64,000 bases of DNA from Oscillospiraceae bacterium (lineage in GTDB: Bacteria > Bacillota > Clostridia > Saccharofermentanales > Saccharofermentanaceae), in assembly GCA_902787975.1 (NCBI GenBank), contig CADAIP010000010.1, positions 62,001 through 126,000 of the forward strand, read 5' to 3'. Positions 61,714 to 64,000 of the stretch are shown here, piece by piece (the stretch's first letter is position 1; every line of letters begins with the position of its first letter). A program made the translations under genes and the position numbers. The notes under the pieces were generated by a model. It saw nothing but the letters and a program-made list of their open reading frames with translations. It made no database searches and was not told where the DNA came from.

Positions 61714-61744
61714 GCAGCACGATTAACTTGATTCAACTAACTGA

Positions 61745-61790
61745 AGAGCTTTTTCTTTTCCTGATATCAGGAGAGAAAGAGCTCTTTTAT
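61745..61790 (+). terminator. Terminator within the mobile element
   Basis: Long hairpin AGAGCTTTTTCTTTTCCTGA / TCAGGAGAGAAAGAGCTCT (imperfect) with TTTTATTATT tail, after the xis-int-RHH operon. It lies inside the longest frame of the next gene and supports the ATG at 61821. Confidence 0.75.
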
Positions 61791-61820
61791 TATTCAAACT
61801 ACTACAAGGAGAAATTTAAC

Positions 61821-62708
61821 ATGAAAGATGAAGAAAAAATAAATGTAACGAATACTGCCGTTATAACTGAAGGACAGTCAAACCCAGCTAACAGTGACGA
61901 TATTGCAGAAGAACCTACCGGCCGAAACAAGAAGGTGAAAGGATCTTCCCGCATGATATCCGATGCAATAATCAGCAGTGGAAGATTCTTGAAGCTTTCC
62001 GATAAGGCGAAAGTCCTGTATATGTATCTGATTGTCAGGACGGATGATGAGGGTGCGGTCGAGGCCTATCCGGCTATGGTACTCGTAGGTGCAACAGAGG
62101 ATACTCTTAATGAATTGATCACCAAGAATTTCGTTATAAGACTTAACGACGATGACGTAGTATTGATCAAGAATTTCTTTGAGCAGAACACTCTTAGACA
62201 GGACAGAACGAAACCGTCAAGGTTCCACAATCTTATCGCTGACGTATGTCCGCAAGTTGCGGCTGATTGTCAGCGTAATATAAATCAAGTCAATCAAACA
62301 GAATGTAAAAAGAAAAGTAATTCAGTTCAATCTAAATCAATCCAAGAAGCAGCGGCTGAGAAGAAACCAGATATATCCGTGTTTAATCCCAAGGAGGAAT
62401 ATGTGATTCCTTATGTTATGGATAGGTATGGATATAAGTATGGATTTACTGAAGCAGACGTTAGGTGTCTGGTAGAGCTTGCAGACATGTTAGAGGGCAT
62501 TTCCCGTGAGACAGAACACGATCCTGACGGCTCAGATTATGAATGGATGCAGAGTTATTTTGCAATCAAGTTTAAGACTCTTGAGCGTGAAGATGCCAAA
62601 AGCAAGATCCAGAATAAATATGCCTATTTGAAGACCATGATCGAGAACGATCTTAGGGGCGAAGGCAAGATCCCGGAAGTCTATAAAGACACAAGAAAAG
62701 CAGGTTAA
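61821..62708 (+). CDS. Phage/plasmid-type replication initiator-like protein
   Basis: 295 residues from the ATG at 61821 (AAGGAG 12 bases upstream). The segment SSRMISDAIISSGRFLKLSDKAKVLYMYLIVRTDDEGAVEAYP, followed by NDDDVVLIKNF and LRQDRTKPSRF, is typical of winged-helix replisome-organizer proteins of Firmicutes phages and elements. The C-terminal part (MQSYFAIKFKTLEREDAKSKIQNKYAYLKTMI) resembles a DnaD-like tail. It may let the element replicate as a plasmid after excision. Confidence 0.65.
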   Translation: MKDEEKINVTNTAVITEGQSNPANSDDIAEEPTGRNKKVKGSSRMISDAIISSGRFLKLSDKAKVLYMYLIVRTDDEGAVEAYPAMVLVGATEDTLNELITKNFVIRLNDDDVVLIKNFFEQNTLRQDRTKPSRFHNLIADVCPQVAADCQRNINQVNQTECKKKSNSVQSKSIQEAAAEKKPDISVFNPKEEYVIPYVMDRYGYKYGFTEADVRCLVELADMLEGISRETEHDPDGSDYEWMQSYFAIKFKTLEREDAKSKIQNKYAYLKTMIENDLRGEGKIPEVYKDTRKAG

Positions 62709-62794
62709 GTTGATTGCTTGATGAGAACGATCGGGGGATATATGTGTATCTCCCGGGTGCTCCTCGTCCCTTGTACTAATTTATAGCAGGCTAC

Positions 62795-62870
62795 GCTTTT
62801 TGATATCAAAAAGCACATTTCAGGGAGAACCCTGAGACCCCTAATGCGCCCTGACCGGGCGCTAATTTTA
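62795..62870 (+). promoter_or_regulatory. oriT: Candidate origin of transfer (oriT)
   Basis: A perfect 20-bp palindrome GCTTTTTGATATCAAAAAGC (62795-62814), then the hairpin CAGGG-AGAA-CCCTG (62821-62834), then CTAATGCGCCCT (62841-62852) resembling the RSF1010/pIP501-type nic core TAAGTGCG/CCCT. This is followed by CCGGGCGC, which pairs with GCGCCC. It sits 25 bases before mobC. The hairpin-then-nic layout fits; the exact nick site is inferred. Confidence 0.65.
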
Positions 62871-62894
62871 TGAAAGTACGAGGTAAACATATCC

Positions 62895-63218
62895 ATGAGC
62901 AGAAGGAACAAAGCCGTCGTCATCCGCTTCACCGAAGATGAATGGCGGTCACTTAATGACAAGGTGAAGAAAACAAAAATGCCAAGAGAGAAGTTTTGCA
63001 GAGCGGTGCTTCTTGGGGCCAAGATCAATGCTCCCCCGGATGCGGATTATGTGTCCTTGATCTTCGAGGTCAGGCGTGTCGGCAATAATCTCAACCAGCT
63101 TGTCCGCAAGCTGAATGTTTTGGGAATAGTACATGGACTTGAGCTGGAAAGAAACCAGAACGAGATCCATGAGGTATGTGACATGTTGTGCGATACCTTC
63201 AGGAAGGTGGTGAAGTGA
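62895..63218 (+). CDS. mobC: MobC-family relaxosome accessory protein
   Basis: 107 residues. N-terminal RHH-like AVVIRFTEDEWRSLNDKVKKTKMPREKFCR and the MobC motif VRRVGNNLNQLVRKLN. It binds near oriT and helps the relaxase open DNA. GAGGTAAACATATCC precedes the ATG. The relaxase start lies two bases after its stop. Confidence 0.9.
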   Translation: MSRRNKAVVIRFTEDEWRSLNDKVKKTKMPREKFCRAVLLGAKINAPPDADYVSLIFEVRRVGNNLNQLVRKLNVLGIVHGLELERNQNEIHEVCDMLCDTFRKVVK

Positions 63219-63219
63219 T

Positions 63220-64000
63220 ATGGCGGTAACGAATATGTGGGCAGTAAAAGGCAGTGTATCCTCAGTCGTTAAGTATATCGAGAACCCGGAGAAGACAACC
63301 CCGAGAGATATGCAGCAGGTAATGTCATATATCACTGATACAGACAAGACTGAGCAGATGATGTATGTGACAGGAATTAACTGTGAACCTGAGATCGCAG
63401 CAAAGCAGTTTACTCAGACCAAGCAGCTCTGGGGAAAGGAGGGCGGCAGGGTAGCATATCACGGTTATCAGTCCTTCAGAGCCGGAGAAGTCGATGCGGA
63501 AACGGCGCACAAGATCGGCGTGGAACTTGCGGAGCGGTTGTGGGGAGACAGATTTGAGGTTGTCGTTGCAACGCATCTTAATACCGGACACTACCATAAT
63601 CACTTCTGTTTGAACTCTGTATCGTTCCGGGACGGTTATAAGTATCACGATACTAAAGAAGACATCCGACGCATGAGAGATACCTCTGATGCGATTTGCA
63701 GGGCATACGGATTGTCTGTCGAGAAAGCACCTAAAATCGATCAGAGTAAGCGCAGGAACTATCGTGAATGGAAAGACCAGCGGGAAGGCAAAGTAACGCT
63801 AAGAAGCAATGTAAAGGCTGATATAGATGCAGCCATAGCCTATAGCAGATCTGAGGAGGAATTTGTTTCTGTAATGAGATCTATGGGATATAAGTTTATT
63901 ATCAAAACAGAGACCGGAAAATATCTTAAGTATGCCAAGCTCAGACTTCCAAACTCAGACAGATGTGTAAGGCTTGAGTCCTTAGGCCCGGGTTATGACC
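63220..64000 (+). CDS. Relaxase / mobilization nuclease, N-terminal part (cut by window end)
   Basis: 260 codons are seen and the frame is open at the window edge. Likely nicking Tyr19 in VVKYIENP. The metal-binding His cluster THLNTGHYHNHF (His119, 124, 126, 128) is the signature of MobA/VirD2-type relaxases. It nicks and carries the transferred strand from oriT. Directly follows mobC. No type IV secretion gene is visible before the window ends, so the element could be mobilizable only. Confidence 0.93.
   Translation, partial: MAVTNMWAVKGSVSSVVKYIENPEKTTPRDMQQVMSYITDTDKTEQMMYVTGINCEPEIAAKQFTQTKQLWGKEGGRVAYHGYQSFRAGEVDAETAHKIGVELAERLWGDRFEVVVATHLNTGHYHNHFCLNSVSFRDGYKYHDTKEDIRRMRDTSDAICRAYGLSVEKAPKIDQSKRRNYREWKDQREGKVTLRSNVKADIDAAIAYSRSEEEFVSVMRSMGYKFIIKTETGKYLKYAKLRLPNSDRCVRLESLGPGYD

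Overview
The window reads as a low-to-mid GC Clostridia (Firmicutes) chromosome around the replication origin. Support: a dnaA-dnaN-recF-remB-gyrB block, parA/parB with parS sites, Gram-positive Shine-Dalgarno sequences before nearly every gene, a sortase plus a sorting-signal surface protein, and clostridial family versions of the thiamine, polyamine and mobile-element genes. I would place it near gut or rumen Oscillospirales/Saccharofermentans-like lineages, but the sequence alone does not prove that. No rRNA operon or CRISPR array is present.

Layout. 1-8.7 kb: end of a surface protein, a two-component system (−), a metal ABC transporter operon behind a near-consensus promoter with a Fur-type box, NudC, an aldo/keto reductase, a four-unit hairpin array, and two small enzymes or barrels. 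8.7-20.5 kb: a lipoprotein with a sugar-binding domain, a TetR regulator with a perfect operator driving a rifampicin-phosphotransferase-like enzyme, a TIR-beta-propeller membrane protein, a DHH phosphoesterase, a CPBP protease and a LytTR/DUF3021 pair. 21-25.4 kb: thiamine operon thiW-thiM/E-thiD-thiC (−) behind a TPP riboswitch. 27-33 kb: polyamine operon speA-speE-speB-carboxyspermidine dehydrogenase-decarboxylase (−) with a long structured leader. 33.5-42.7 kb: tRNA-Arg, mfd, pth, glmU, ldh, a type I toxin-antitoxin locus and thrS. 43-52.8 kb: parB, parA, gyrB, remB, recF, dnaN, candidate oriC, dnaA and a divergent sortase. 52.9-57.5 kb: purA, a lipoprotein and guaA. 57.5-59.2 kb: 1.7 kb of non-coding DNA with two full copies and one partial copy of a ~383-nt structured RNA-like element. 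59.3-64 kb: an integrative mobilizable element (repressor, excisionase, integrase, replication-type protein, oriT, MobC, relaxase cut by the window end).

How the parts work together. ParA/ParB with three parS sites and the dnaA region form the origin replication and segregation module; ParB carries an unusual histone-H1-like N-terminal domain. The polyamine genes encode arginine to agmatine to putrescine to spermidine by the carboxyspermidine route. The thiamine genes make HMP-PP, salvage thiazole, join the two and import a precursor. The element downstream of guaA fits the known use of the guaA 3' end as an integration site.

Most interesting non-coding content: (1) a complete type I toxin-antitoxin locus at 40.4-40.7 kb with a 29-codon holin-like peptide, convergent antisense RNA, anti-Shine-Dalgarno hairpin and 5'-3' long-distance pairing; (2) the duplicated ~383-nt element at 58.2-59.2 kb, whose copies differ by compensatory base-pair changes; (3) the promoter-equipped structured RNA and terminator leader upstream of speA; (4) a tRNA-Ser 3' half next to parB. 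Many gene starts were moved downstream from the longest open frame on the basis of Shine-Dalgarno sites, promoters or terminators; each case is stated.
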